Below, one piece after another: positions 8,307 to 16,641 of a DNA stretch of 32,956 nt; the first letter of the stretch is position 1; the number at the start of each line of letters is the position of its first letter. Location: positions 1-32,956 of the forward strand of contig JARBTT010000010.1 of NCBI GenBank assembly GCA_029240055.1. Reading direction: 5' to 3'. Made by a program: the position numbers and the translations under genes. Source of the DNA: Anaerosinus sp. Lineage in GTDB: Bacteria; Bacillota; Negativicutes; JARBTT01. A model generated the notes under the pieces. It was not told the DNA's origin. It saw only the letters and a program-made list of their open reading frames with translations, and ran no database searches.

Positions 8307-9053
8307 TTATTTATGAAAGGCCCCTGTTAAATATGGCAATAAATTAGTTTTTATCGGCATAAGGTAAATATTTGCATCATTATTTTTAACAAAATTCATT
8401 GTTTTTCTCGCAAAATCAATATTCCACTCTAACGTCGGTTTAAAATTGCGTGGGAAAATTACATTGTTCTTAGTTTCCCAGTAGTTTACAGAGCGTTCCG
8501 ACATCACTGGTGATACTCCCCAATAAACTTCCCTACCTTCAAGCATCTCCGCATACATTTCCATATACCGCAAATCAAAAAATGGCTGTGTGAAAAATCC
8601 AGCGGCACCAGCTTGAACTTTGCGTCTGATATTATATTCTTCTTGGCGCATGCTGCTGCGATATTGATCAATCCCGGCATAAACTTTAATATGTGGCAAT
8701 TCATCACGGAATTTGCGAATGACATCCGTACTTACTGTAGGATATATTTTTCGCGTCATATCTTGTGGTGGATCACCAGCGATCACAAGAACTTCATTGA
8801 TGCTATTTTCCACTAAAAATTTTGCCATTGGTAATGGTTTATCTAAATTAATATCAATGGCTCTAATATGAGGCATTGTATTTTCATAGAAATTTTTCGC
8901 AATTTTTGCGCCTTCCCAACTACGAACATCATATCTTAATAATTCCGGCACGTTGATGACATCAATACAATCAAAGTTATCCTTTAATACTTGTAATTCT
9001 TCATTGATTGCTGCTTCATCACGCGGTACTAATTCAACAGAAATTCTAACCAT
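8307..9053 (-). CDS. metF: Short, divergent methylenetetrahydrofolate reductase (MetF family)
   Basis: MetF-type reductases turn 5,10-methylene-THF into 5-methyl-THF with FAD in the cytosol. Here VELVPR at the N terminus carries the Glu that aligns with the catalytic FEFFPP Glu of classical MetF. VIAGDPP matches the flavin region, and KVQAGAAGFFTQPFFD matches the conserved AGA.F.TQ.FFD block. The protein has 248 residues, shorter than the roughly 290 of typical MetF. The ORF-track start is a TTG abutting the GGAGG; I chose the ATG at 9053, which has the GGAGG at 6 bases. It is the last gene after folD and fhs, which supports a role in the folate C1 branch. No MetV partner is in the window. 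Confidence 0.82.
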   Translation of the reverse strand: MVRISVELVPRDEAAINEELQVLKDNFDCIDVINVPELLRYDVRSWEGAKIAKNFYENTMPHIRAIDINLDKPLPMAKFLVENSINEVLVIAGDPPQDMTRKIYPTVSTDVIRKFRDELPHIKVYAGIDQYRSSMRQEEYNIRRKVQAGAAGFFTQPFFDLRYMEMYAEMLEGREVYWGVSPVMSERSVNYWETKNNVIFPRNFKPTLEWNIDFARKTMNFVKNNDANIYLMPIKTNLLPYLTGAFHK

Positions 9054-9086
9054 ATTCAACCTCCCTATGAAAGTAAAAGCTTTCTT

Positions 9087-10757
9087 TTAGAATAAGCCAG
9101 TAATTTTCCCATCATTTGTAATATCCATTTTTTCCGCTGCTGGAACTTTTGGTAATCCCGGCATTGTTAAAATATTACCAGTCATTGCAACAATAAAACC
9201 TGCACCAGCGGCAATCTTAATTTCACGAACTGTAATTTTAAAGTCGGTTGGACGACCAAGTTTTGTTTGGTCATCTGTAAACGAATATTGTGTTTTCGCC
9301 ATACAAATCGGTGTATTCGTAAGTCCAAGCTCCGTCAATTCTTTGATCGTTTTCTTAGCTGCTGCCGTATAGTTTACACCGTCAGCACCATATATTTCTC
9401 GGGCAATGATTTCAATTTTTTCCTCAATCGTTGCCTCTACATCATATAAATATTGAAAACTACTTGGCTTTTCCGTAGCCGCCATTACTTTTTTCGCAAG
9501 GTCTACGCCGCCTAAGCCACCTTTTGCCCATACTTCAGAAATTGCAACTTCTGCACCCATTTCATTACATTTTGCTTCTACAAATTTCAATTCATCTTCA
9601 GTATCTGTAGGAAATGCATTAATGGCAACAACTGTTGGCAAACCAAATTTTTTCATATTTTCAATATGCTTTGTTAAATTTGTGAGTCCAGCTTCTAGTG
9701 CTGCCATATCAACAGTAGCAAGTTCTGATTTTGCCATACCACCATGCATTTTTAAAGCGCGTACAGTTGCTACGAGAACAACCGCATCCGGCTTGATCCC
9801 AGCAAAACGACATTTGATATCTAGAAACTTTTCAGCCCCAAGATCAGCCCCAAATCCGGCTTCCGTAACGACAACATCGGCTAATTTAAGCGCAAATTTC
9901 GTAGCCATAATACTATTACAACCATGCGCAATATTGGCAAATGGGCCACCATGAACAAAGGCAGGCGTACCTTCTAATGTTTGTACTAAATTTGGCTTAA
10001 TCGCATCTTTAAATAACAACGTGAGTGCACCAGTTACATTTAATTCTTTTGCTCTAATTGGTCTACCGCCATAGGTATAGGCAACAATGATTTTACCAAT
10101 ACGTTCTTTCATATCATCTAAATCTTTTGCTAAGCAAAGGATGGCCATCATTTCTGAGGCTACAGTAATATCAAAACCAGTTTCCCGTGGAATACCATGT
10201 GCCTTGCCACCCATACCACAAACAATATTACGTAATGCACGATCATTTAAATCGACAACACGCCGCCATGTAACTCGGCGATTATCAATCTGTAGTTCAT
10301 TCCCTTGTTGCATGTGATTATCGATTACCGCTGCAAGTAAATTATGCGCGGAAGTAATCGCATGAAAATCACCAGTAAAATGAAGATTGATATCCTCCAT
10401 TGGCACAACTTGCGCATAACCACCGCCAGCTGCGCCACCTTTCATTCCGAAACATGGTCCAAGCGATGGTTCACGAAGCGTAACAATAGATTTCTTGCCA
10501 ATTTTGCGAAGAGCATCACTTAGTCCCACACTAGTAGTAGTTTTACCTTCTCCTGCAGCAGTTGGATTAATAGCACTCACTAAAATTAATTTACCATTTT
10601 CATTTTCTTTGATACGATCCCATGTAGACAAAGAAACTTTAGTCTTAAAACGACCATATAATTCTAGTTCTTCTTCGGGAATATCTAATTGTTTGGCGAT
10701 ATCAATGATTGGTTGAATCACTGCCTCTTGCGCTATTTCAACATCACTTTTCATCAT
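9087..10757 (-). CDS. fhs: Formate-tetrahydrofolate ligase (10-formyl-THF synthetase)
   Basis: Fhs makes 10-formyl-THF from formate, ATP and THF; it feeds purine synthesis and, in acetogens, the methyl branch of the Wood-Ljungdahl pathway. The 556-residue length is typical. The N-terminal P-loop [12 protein letters not shown] (about 65-76) is followed by [19 protein letters not shown] and [10 protein letters not shown], hallmark blocks of the family, and by [13 protein letters not shown]. Two adjacent ATGs are possible; the second, one codon later, is better spaced from AGGAGG. The gene lies 47 bases after folD and 33 bases before metF, without a terminator between them. Confidence 0.97.
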   Translation of the reverse strand: MMKSDVEIAQEAVIQPIIDIAKQLDIPEEELELYGRFKTKVSLSTWDRIKENENGKLILVSAINPTAAGEGKTTTSVGLSDALRKIGKKSIVTLREPSLGPCFGMKGGAAGGGYAQVVPMEDINLHFTGDFHAITSAHNLLAAVIDNHMQQGNELQIDNRRVTWRRVVDLNDRALRNIVCGMGGKAHGIPRETGFDITVASEMMAILCLAKDLDDMKERIGKIIVAYTYGGRPIRAKELNVTGALTLLFKDAIKPNLVQTLEGTPAFVHGGPFANIAHGCNSIMATKFALKLADVVVTEAGFGADLGAEKFLDIKCRFAGIKPDAVVLVATVRALKMHGGMAKSELATVDMAALEAGLTNLTKHIENMKKFGLPTVVAINAFPTDTEDELKFVEAKCNEMGAEVAISEVWAKGGLGGVDLAKKVMAATEKPSSFQYLYDVEATIEEKIEIIAREIYGADGVNYTAAAKKTIKELTELGLTNTPICMAKTQYSFTDDQTKLGRPTDFKITVREIKIAAGAGFIVAMTGNILTMPGLPKVPAAEKMDITNDGKITGLF

Positions 10758-10804
10758 GGACCTCCTAAATATAAAGCTTATTTATCAACGAGTGAACTAA
10801 ATCA

Positions 10805-11668
10805 TTATTTCTTTAATTGGATGCGCGCAGCTTTTACCGTATTATGCATCAGCATTGCAATTGTAAGCAAACCTACACCACCAGGAACTGGCGTAATCGC
10901 ACCTGCTACTTCTTTTACCTGTTCAAAATCAACATCACCCACTAATTTTTTAGGAGCAATACGATTAATCCCTACATCAATAACAACTGCACCTGGTTTT
11001 ATCATTTCAGCAGTTACAAAATTTGGTTTGCCAATTGCTACCACTAAAAGATCCGCTTCTTTTGTAACACTTGCTAAATCTTTCGTCCAAGAATGACATA
11101 CGGTAACCGTAGCATTACGCGATAATAGTAAATTAAACATTGGTTTGCCAACGATATTACTCCGACCGATGATGACGGCATGTTTACCTGCAATATCGAT
11201 ACCAGCAAGCTCCAACATTTTAATACAGCCAAGTGGAGTACACGGCACAAGATGTTCTTGACCGATGGATAACTTACCAACATTCACCGGATGAAAACCA
11301 TCAACATCTTTGTCAGGATCAATAAAATTCAAAATTTCTGCTTCATCGGCACTCATATGCTTGGGAAGCGGCAATTGAACTAAGATGCCATGAATGTTTT
11401 CAGCTTGGTTAAGCTCGGCAATTTTATTTAACAATTGTTCTTTGGTGCTATCCGCTGGCATTTCTATCACTTCAGAATACATCCCAACATCACCACAAGA
11501 ACGATGCTTATTTGCAACATAAACTCTTGATGCTGGATTTTCACCAACGATAATGACAGCCAATCCAGGTGTCACACCAAATTCTTCTTTTAATGCTACA
11601 ATATCATTTTTTACAGTTTCTTTTATTTGATTGGCAAACACTTTGCCTTCCAATATTCTAGCTGTCAT
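10805..11668 (-). CDS. folD: Bifunctional methylene-THF dehydrogenase / methenyl-THF cyclohydrolase
   Basis: FolD interconverts 10-formyl-, methenyl- and methylene-THF, normally with NADP(H), in the cytosol. The 287-residue protein has the catalytic pair Tyr50 and Lys54 in RVYVANKHRSCG, the conserved VQLPLPKH and DVDGFHPVN blocks, the nucleotide site GRSNIVGKP, and the C-terminal TPVPGGVGLLT. The track begins at a GTG; I chose the ATG at 11668 (MTARILEGK), 6 bases after GAGG. It starts 54 bases after ubiA and precedes fhs. NADPH use would link it to the nearby NfnAB, which is inference. Confidence 0.96.
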   Translation of the reverse strand: MTARILEGKVFANQIKETVKNDIVALKEEFGVTPGLAVIIVGENPASRVYVANKHRSCGDVGMYSEVIEMPADSTKEQLLNKIAELNQAENIHGILVQLPLPKHMSADEAEILNFIDPDKDVDGFHPVNVGKLSIGQEHLVPCTPLGCIKMLELAGIDIAGKHAVIIGRSNIVGKPMFNLLLSRNATVTVCHSWTKDLASVTKEADLLVVAIGKPNFVTAEMIKPGAVVIDVGINRIAPKKLVGDVDFEQVKEVAGAITPVPGGVGLLTIAMLMHNTVKAARIQLKK

Positions 11669-11722
11669 AGTTAACCTCACTCATCATTTATTGTTCTATG
11701 CTATCAACATATTTCTGTAGCA

Positions 11723-12571
11723 CTACAAAACAAGGCTTGCAAATGTAAATAGAAATACGGAAATACCAACAACACCATTACGCATAAAATATACTTGTGT
11801 TACTCTTGATAGATCATTTGCACTAACAATCGAATGTTGATAAACAAGGGTAATCATCGCAATCAGAACCCCAATATAATAAATTGAGGCTAACTTTAAA
11901 AGCACACCAACAGTGATAAAGCAAATAATGCTAATTAAATGCATTAGCTTGGCTATTTTCAGTGCCCCTGCTACCGTAAAACGAGTTGCCATAGAATTTA
12001 GGCCATGCTCTTTATCAAACTCAACATCTTGACAACCATAAATCACATCAAAACCTGCAATCCAAACAGCAACAGCAGTGCCAAGACAAAGAATCGGCAA
12101 AGACAATTCGCCCTTTACGGCAACCCAGCCACCAATTGGTGCCATCGCTAATGCTAATCCAAGTACCAAATGACAATAAGGGGTAAAGCGTTTCATATAG
12201 GGATAAATCACAAACGGAAAAACTGCAATTGGTGCAACTTTTACACAAATTGGTGCTAAATGTAAAGTCGCTATAGTAAAGACAAGAAAACTAACAACAA
12301 TTAAGGCAATTGCTTCCCAACGTTTTACTTCCCCTGTCACCATCGGACGTTTTGTAAACCGCGGATGAATTTTATCATATTTTAAATCAATAAGATTATT
12401 TAATGCCATAGCCGCACTACGTGCGCCGATCATGGCAATCGTAATCCAAATAATATTTGACCAAGTAGGAATACCATCAGTTGCCAAAAATGCACCCATA
12501 TAAGCAAACGGTAATGCAAAAACTGAATGATGCAAGGCCATGTTATTCACGTGAGCTGATAGCTTACTCAA
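11723..12571 (-). CDS. ubiA: UbiA-family prenyltransferase (menaquinone biosynthesis, MqnP-like)
   Basis: This is a membrane prenyltransferase that attaches a polyprenyl chain to an aromatic acid. Both Asp-rich motifs are present: NNLIDLKYDKIHPR and DVIYGCQDVEFDKEHG. About eight or nine hydrophobic segments are visible, and the N-terminal HHSVFALPFAYMGA is typical. I chose the TTG at 12571 (MSKLSAHVNN), preceded by AAGGA and overlapping the ubiD stop by 8 bases; the track's ATG at 12598 lacks a ribosome site. The UbiA-UbiD pair without other ubiquinone genes, in an anaerobe, fits the futalosine route to menaquinone (MqnP/MqnL). That assignment is inferred from context. Confidence 0.88.
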   Translation of the reverse strand: MSKLSAHVNNMALHHSVFALPFAYMGAFLATDGIPTWSNIIWITIAMIGARSAAMALNNLIDLKYDKIHPRFTKRPMVTGEVKRWEAIALIVVSFLVFTIATLHLAPICVKVAPIAVFPFVIYPYMKRFTPYCHLVLGLALAMAPIGGWVAVKGELSLPILCLGTAVAVWIAGFDVIYGCQDVEFDKEHGLNSMATRFTVAGALKIAKLMHLISIICFITVGVLLKLASIYYIGVLIAMITLVYQHSIVSANDLSRVTQVYFMRNGVVGISVFLFTFASLVL

Positions 12572-14024
12572 GACCAAGTTCCTTCCACTTATTATCAACT
12601 ATCTTTTTAACATCTTCTGTCATTGTTATTTCATCTGGCCATTCACGGTTGTTTCCTTCTGACGGCCAAGTTTTCGTCGCATCAATCCCGACTTTTGTTC
12701 CCCAATTTGGCATTGGTGAAGAATGATCAAGGACATCAAGCGGTCCGTCAACCATGACGATATCACGTCTTGCATCAATGTTATTGAATACACGCCACCA
12801 AACCTCTTTTGTATCTTGTACATCAACGTGTTCATCTACGATGATAATCATTTTCGTAAACATCATTTGTCCCATGCCCCAGACTGCATGCATTATTTTT
12901 TTTGCATGTTGAGGGAAAGATTTTTTAATAGAAATCATCGCACAGTTATGAAATACACCTTCAAGTGGTAAATTTATATCGATAATTTCAGGCATCTGCA
13001 TTTGTAAAAACGGCAAGAAAATACGTTCTGTTGCTTTCGCAATATAACAATCCTCCATTGGTGGTTTACCAACAATCGTTGATAAATAGATTGGATTTTT
13101 GCGATGCGTAATGCAAGTAATATGAAATACTGGATAGTTATCCGCTAGAGAATAATAGCCCGTATGATCGCCAAACGGACCTTCCCGTCTCAATTCATCC
13201 AACATTACATAACCTTCTAAGACAATCTCACTATGTGCTGGCACTTCAACATCTACGGTTTCACATTTGATCATTTCTACTGACTTCTTACGAAGCATCC
13301 CTGCGAATACCATTTCATCAATATCGCGTGGTAGTGGCGCAGTAGCTGCATACGTTAACACTGGATCAGTACCAATAGCAACGGCAACTTCAATACGATC
13401 TTTCCCCAATTCTTTGTGCTCGCGGAAGTTTTCAGCACCATTTTTATGTATATGCCAGTGCATACCAGTTGTTTTATCATCATATTTTTGCAGGCGATAC
13501 ATTCCCACATTACGTTTACCAGTTTTTGGATTTTTCGTAAACACCAATGGCAGTGTAATAAACTTACCACCATCATCCGGCCAACATTTTAGAATTGGAA
13601 ACTTGTCCAACGAAGGTTGATCTTTGATGATGACTTCTTTACAAGGACCATTTTTTACATACTTAGGAAAATTAATAGCACGTTTTGCTGTTGGAATGAT
13701 ACTCAATAAGTCTAATTTATTTTTCAAAGAAATATAAGGCAATTTTAAAATTTCTCTTATTTCATCGGCAACATCATCGACTTTTTCTACACCAAAGGCA
13801 ATTGCCATACGTTCCATACTACCAAATGCATTCATAAGAACAGGCATATCATAGCCTTTTACATTTTCAAATAACAATGCAACATTTTTATCGCCTTCCA
13901 TTTTTGAAACGCGATCCGTAATTTCCGTGATTTCTAATTCGCAATCAACTGGTGTTGCAATACGCTTCAATAAACCACGGTTATCTAATTCTTCAATAAA
14001 TTCTCTTAGATCCTTAAAAGCCAC
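12564..14024 (-). CDS. ubiD: UbiD-family prenylated-FMN decarboxylase (menaquinone biosynthesis, MqnL-like)
   Basis: UbiD enzymes decarboxylate aromatic or polyprenylated acids with prenylated FMN made by a UbiX. The 486-residue length is normal. Family blocks seen are TGMHWHIHKNGAENFREH, and LRREGPFGDHTGYYS, which carries the catalytic Glu and the Arg/Asp network. The start is GTG with a weak GAGGGG 10 bases upstream, 20 bases after the tatC stop. The gene is translationally coupled to ubiA, so both probably act on the same quinone precursor. No ubiX is in the window. A role on some other aromatic acid cannot be excluded. Confidence 0.92.
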   Translation of the reverse strand: MAFKDLREFIEELDNRGLLKRIATPVDCELEITEITDRVSKMEGDKNVALLFENVKGYDMPVLMNAFGSMERMAIAFGVEKVDDVADEIREILKLPYISLKNKLDLLSIIPTAKRAINFPKYVKNGPCKEVIIKDQPSLDKFPILKCWPDDGGKFITLPLVFTKNPKTGKRNVGMYRLQKYDDKTTGMHWHIHKNGAENFREHKELGKDRIEVAVAIGTDPVLTYAATAPLPRDIDEMVFAGMLRKKSVEMIKCETVDVEVPAHSEIVLEGYVMLDELRREGPFGDHTGYYSLADNYPVFHITCITHRKNPIYLSTIVGKPPMEDCYIAKATERIFLPFLQMQMPEIIDINLPLEGVFHNCAMISIKKSFPQHAKKIMHAVWGMGQMMFTKMIIIVDEHVDVQDTKEVWWRVFNNIDARRDIVMVDGPLDVLDHSSPMPNWGTKVGIDATKTWPSEGNNREWPDEITMTEDVKKIVDNKWKELGLE

Positions 14025-14044
14025 GCCTCAAGCGCCCCTCTCAA

Positions 14045-14815
14045 TTACTTTTTCAAAATAAATCTAACAATAATAATACTAATTTCATATAGCAAGATAA
14101 TTGGCACTGCAATCATCGTTTGCGAAAACATATCTGGTGTTGGCGATATCACTGCTCCAATGACAAAGGATAAAAAAATAAGCATCCTTCTTTGTTTCCG
14201 CAAAAAAGTTGATGAAACCAAACCAATTTTTGCTAAAACCATAATGACCAATGGTAACTCAAAAATAAAACCAAACGGCAGTAAAAATGCGACTACAAAA
14301 TCCAGATACTTTCCAATGGAAAGCAACGGCTGCAAATCAGCACTGGCAAAGCCTAAGAAAAACTTAATACCTGCCGGTAAAACAAAATAATAAGAAAATG
14401 CTATTCCTGTAAAAAATAAAAGCACCGATGCCGGTACTAATATTCCAATTGTAGCTTTCTCCTTTGGCGTAAGTGCGGGTAAAAAGAAAACCCATACATT
14501 GTACAAAATTACTGGTAAACTAATTAAAAATCCAGAAAATAATGACACTTTTAAAAAAGTGAAAAAGGCTTCTGCTGGTTGCATATAATATAATTTACCT
14601 GCCGGTGCAGTAATGAAATGTACGATGTCCTCTACAAAAAAATAAGAAATAGCACTACAAATACCAATCGCAATAAATGAACTAATTAACCTAGTCCTTA
14701 ATTCATCCAAATGCCTAAGCAATGACATATTGCCCTGTTGCTGCTCCTCGATCTGCTTTGGCGTGCGATCCTCCACATACTCTTCATAAGTCGTCTCAGT
14801 TGTCTCTTCTGACAT
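14045..14815 (-). CDS. tatC: Sec-independent protein translocase TatC
   Basis: TatC is the receptor of the twin-arginine translocase and binds RR signal peptides at the cytoplasmic membrane. The core begins with MSLLRHLDELRTRL and contains six hydrophobic helices, with the family blocks FFTFLKVSLFSG, LPALTPKE, and FELPLVIMVLAKIGLVS. An acidic extension of about 29 residues (SEETTETTYEEYVED) precedes the core. The ATG at 14815 has GAGG 8 bases upstream and lies 10 bases after tatA. An internal ATG at 14728 with AGGG upstream would give the usual TatC length, so the start is uncertain. Confidence 0.95.
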   Translation of the reverse strand: MSEETTETTYEEYVEDRTPKQIEEQQQGNMSLLRHLDELRTRLISSFIAIGICSAISYFFVEDIVHFITAPAGKLYYMQPAEAFFTFLKVSLFSGFLISLPVILYNVWVFFLPALTPKEKATIGILVPASVLLFFTGIAFSYYFVLPAGIKFFLGFASADLQPLLSIGKYLDFVVAFLLPFGFIFELPLVIMVLAKIGLVSSTFLRKQRRMLIFLSFVIGAVISPTPDMFSQTMIAVPIILLYEISIIIVRFILKK

Positions 14816-14825
14816 CAATCAAACC

Positions 14826-15068
14826 TCACTTTACTTCTGGCTTAGTAGGTTCGCTTTTTACAGTTTCATTTTTTACAGGTTCACTCTTCGTTTCTGCTTT
14901 TGTAACATTGGTTGGTTCATCATTACCCATAATTCCTGAAGTAGCTTTTTTAAATTCATTTAAACTTTTTCCTACTGCTCTTCCCACTTCTGGTAATTTT
15001 CCTGGGCCAAATACCACCAATCCAATAATTAAAATCAAGATTAATTCAGGCATACCAATACCAAACAT
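14826..15068 (-). CDS. tatA: Twin-arginine translocase subunit TatA (copy 1, long tail)
   Basis: TatA forms the protein-conducting assembly of the Tat system. The ATG at 15068 has GGAGG 8 bases upstream; the track's 118-residue form is an artefact of an open upstream frame. The 80-residue protein has a short N-terminal transmembrane helix (PELILILIIGLVVFG), the hinge [14 protein letters not shown], an amphipathic helix (KSLNEFKKATSG), and a low-complexity tail built from SEP/TK-type repeats (TKSEPVKNETVKSEPTKPEVK). It has its own likely promoter and runs straight into tatC. Confidence 0.94.
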   Translation of the reverse strand: MFGIGMPELILILIIGLVVFGPGKLPEVGRAVGKSLNEFKKATSGIMGNDEPTNVTKAETKSEPVKNETVKSEPTKPEVK

Positions 15069-15101
15069 AATAAAAACCTCCATTTTTCTACATTCAATTC
15101 T

Positions 15102-15130
15102 ATTATACAATTTCACTAATAAAAACACAA
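15102..15130 (-). promoter_or_regulatory. Probable promoter of the tatA-tatC-ubiD-ubiA-folD-fhs-metF series
   Basis: The minus strand has a perfect TATAAT (15102-15107) with TTGTGT (15125-15130) at 17 bases, between the terminator after tatA copy 2 and the tatA copy 1 start. The -35 is weak. Confidence 0.6.
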
Positions 15131-15151
15131 CGAAACATAAATATATATAAT

Positions 15152-15187
15152 AAAAAATTGTCCTTGTAATAAACAAAGACAATTTTT
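15152..15187 (-). terminator. Intrinsic terminator between the two tatA genes (possibly bidirectional)
   Basis: The minus strand reads AAAAATTGTC, a loop region with an inner TTGT/ACAA pairing, then GACAATTTTTT. The A-rich left arm means it could also act on the plus strand. It starts about 19 bases after the stop of tatA copy 2. Confidence 0.8.
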
Positions 15188-15205
15188 ACAAAGAATAAAT
15201 CTCAA

Positions 15206-15397
15206 TTATTTTGTTTCTGTTTTATTAGATTCCTCTTTTGTTGGCTCACTGCTCTTCGGCTGTCCATAAAGAGCCTTTTTAAATTCATTGATACTATTAC
15301 CAAGCGATTTGCCAAACTCAGGCAACTTACCCGGTCCAAAGAAAACTAATCCAATAACTAAAATAACAAGTATTTCCGGTATACCAATACCATGCAT
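15206..15397 (-). CDS. tatA: Twin-arginine translocase subunit TatA (copy 2, short)
   Basis: This second TatA has 63 residues: a short transmembrane helix ([15 protein letters not shown]), the hinge [14 protein letters not shown], an amphipathic helix ending [10 protein letters not shown], and a short charged tail. GGAGG precedes the ATG. It lies 48 bases after the polyprenyl synthase stop and is followed by a terminator, so it is probably transcribed with that gene rather than with tatC. Both copies are closely similar through the helix and hinge and differ in the tail. Neither looks like a TatB. Confidence 0.94.
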   Translation of the reverse strand: MHGIGIPEILVILVIGLVFFGPGKLPEFGKSLGNSINEFKKALYGQPKSSEPTKEESNKTETK

Positions 15398-15445
15398 AAT
15401 GAACTACCTCCATTCTATAAATTCATAAAAATTTTAATAGAACAA

Positions 15446-16417
15446 CTAAAATTCTCTCATCGCAATAAACTCTGCTATAGTTACATAGGTTTCTCTAATT
15501 TCTTCTGGAATAGAGTTTGGCAATACATTACGTGCTTTATCTAAGTATTCTTGCACTTTAGCATAAGAATATTCTATCGCATCCGTTGCATGAACGATTT
15601 CAAGACCACGTTTCAACATCTGTTCGTCCATGTCACGAGTCATAACAATTGTTCGTAGCTCTTCGGCATCAGGACTTACACTAAGCGCATGAATCACTGG
15701 TAATGTCACAATTCCTTGTAAAATATCATTGCCAGCTGGCTTACCAATTTGTGCAGAAGTCGCAGTTAAATCAAGGATGTCGTCCGTAATTTGAAATGCC
15801 ATACCAATGGCATACCCATATTCACGCAAAGCCTCTACTTCTTCTTCATTCAACCCTGTAACAAGTCCGCCAAGTTGACAACTCGCCGCAATGAAATTGG
15901 CAGTTTTTTTAGCAATACGATCATAGTATTCTGCCTTATCTTCTGAGGCTTTAAATGTTTCCTTATTTTGAATAATTTCGCCTTCACTTAAATCACAAAT
16001 GATATCAGATAGAATAACCATAACCTGGCCACTATAACCATTTTTTGCGACTAAGGAAAATGCTTTGGCAAATAAGTAATCACCACTCAATATGGATAAT
16101 TGATTGCCCCACTTTGCATTGGCTGTTGCGATTCCCCGCCTTGTCGCCGCACTATCAATCACATCATCATGCACCAACGTCGCCATATGAATCATTTCAA
16201 TCGCCACTGCAAGCGGCATGGCATTCTTGCCTTCCATTTCCTTACAACGCGCAGCCAAAAAATAAAGAGCTGGACGTAATCTCTTTCCGCCCGCCTCTAC
16301 CAAATGAGTTCCTATATTCGTAATTAATTCTATTGGTGAATATATGACAGAAAGCATTTCTTCTTCTAAATCTTCTAAATCTTTTTCCACAATATTAAAC
16401 ATAGAGTTTTTCGACAA
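15446..16417 (-). CDS. hepT: Long-chain trans-polyprenyl diphosphate synthase
   Basis: This cytosolic enzyme builds the isoprenoid side chain of quinones from farnesyl or geranyl diphosphate and IPP. Both Asp-rich motifs are present: LVHDDVID (Asp 84-88) and ITDDILD (Asp 212-216); GGKRLRPA and GDYLFAKAF also match. Small residues just before the first DDxxD fit a long-chain product, but the exact length cannot be read. The start is uncertain: the track uses a GTG at 16426; I prefer the TTG at 16417, with AGGTG upstream, giving 323 residues. Its place beside ubiA and ubiD supports menaquinone tail synthesis. The symbol is by analogy. Confidence 0.9.
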   Translation of the reverse strand: MSKNSMFNIVEKDLEDLEEEMLSVIYSPIELITNIGTHLVEAGGKRLRPALYFLAARCKEMEGKNAMPLAVAIEMIHMATLVHDDVIDSAATRRGIATANAKWGNQLSILSGDYLFAKAFSLVAKNGYSGQVMVILSDIICDLSEGEIIQNKETFKASEDKAEYYDRIAKKTANFIAASCQLGGLVTGLNEEEVEALREYGYAIGMAFQITDDILDLTATSAQIGKPAGNDILQGIVTLPVIHALSVSPDAEELRTIVMTRDMDEQMLKRGLEIVHATDAIEYSYAKVQEYLDKARNVLPNSIPEEIRETYVTIAEFIAMREF

Positions 16418-16447
16418 ATTTATCACCTACAAGCTAAATCTCTTAAT

Positions 16448-16476
16448 ATTCTACACTATAATAAACTATTTAGCAA
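16448..16476 (-). promoter_or_regulatory. Probable promoter of the polyprenyl synthase-tatA pair
   Basis: The minus strand has TTGCTA (16471-16476), 17 bases, then TAGAAT (16448-16453), about 30 bases before the gene start. Confidence 0.6.
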
Positions 16477-16601
16477 TTAATATCCACTGATTTAACTTTG
16501 TTTATTTTCTTAATATTTGCCAAGCAACTCATTTTCATACATTTGAAAAATGCGTTAGAAATTTAGTTCAATGTATTGACATTTTCATGACTCATTTAAA
16601 G

Positions 16602-16631
16602 TTTGAGGACGAGCAAATACTCGTCCTCAAA
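16602..16631 (-). terminator. Strong hairpin after mfrE, probable terminator
   Basis: The minus strand reads TTTGAGGACGAG-TATTTG-CTCGTCCTCAAA, a perfect 12-pair stem 10 bases after the mfrE stop. The T run lies on its 5' side and only CTTTAAATG follows, so it is not a textbook intrinsic terminator. It could also be an mRNA-stabilising 3' end. Confidence 0.6.
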
Positions 16632-16641
16632 AAAAAGATTA

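Noticed and set aside
10689-11096. 135-residue plus-strand ORF
   Set aside because: It is antisense to the fhs start and folD end; both real genes have complete family motifs there.
14722-15150. 142-residue plus-strand ORF
   Set aside because: It lies antisense across tatC and tatA, has no ribosome site and a composition typical of a shadow frame.
15069-15182. 38-residue upstream extension of TatA copy 1
   Set aside because: The extension runs through the inter-tatA terminator and promoter, and a GGAGG fixes the ATG at 15068.
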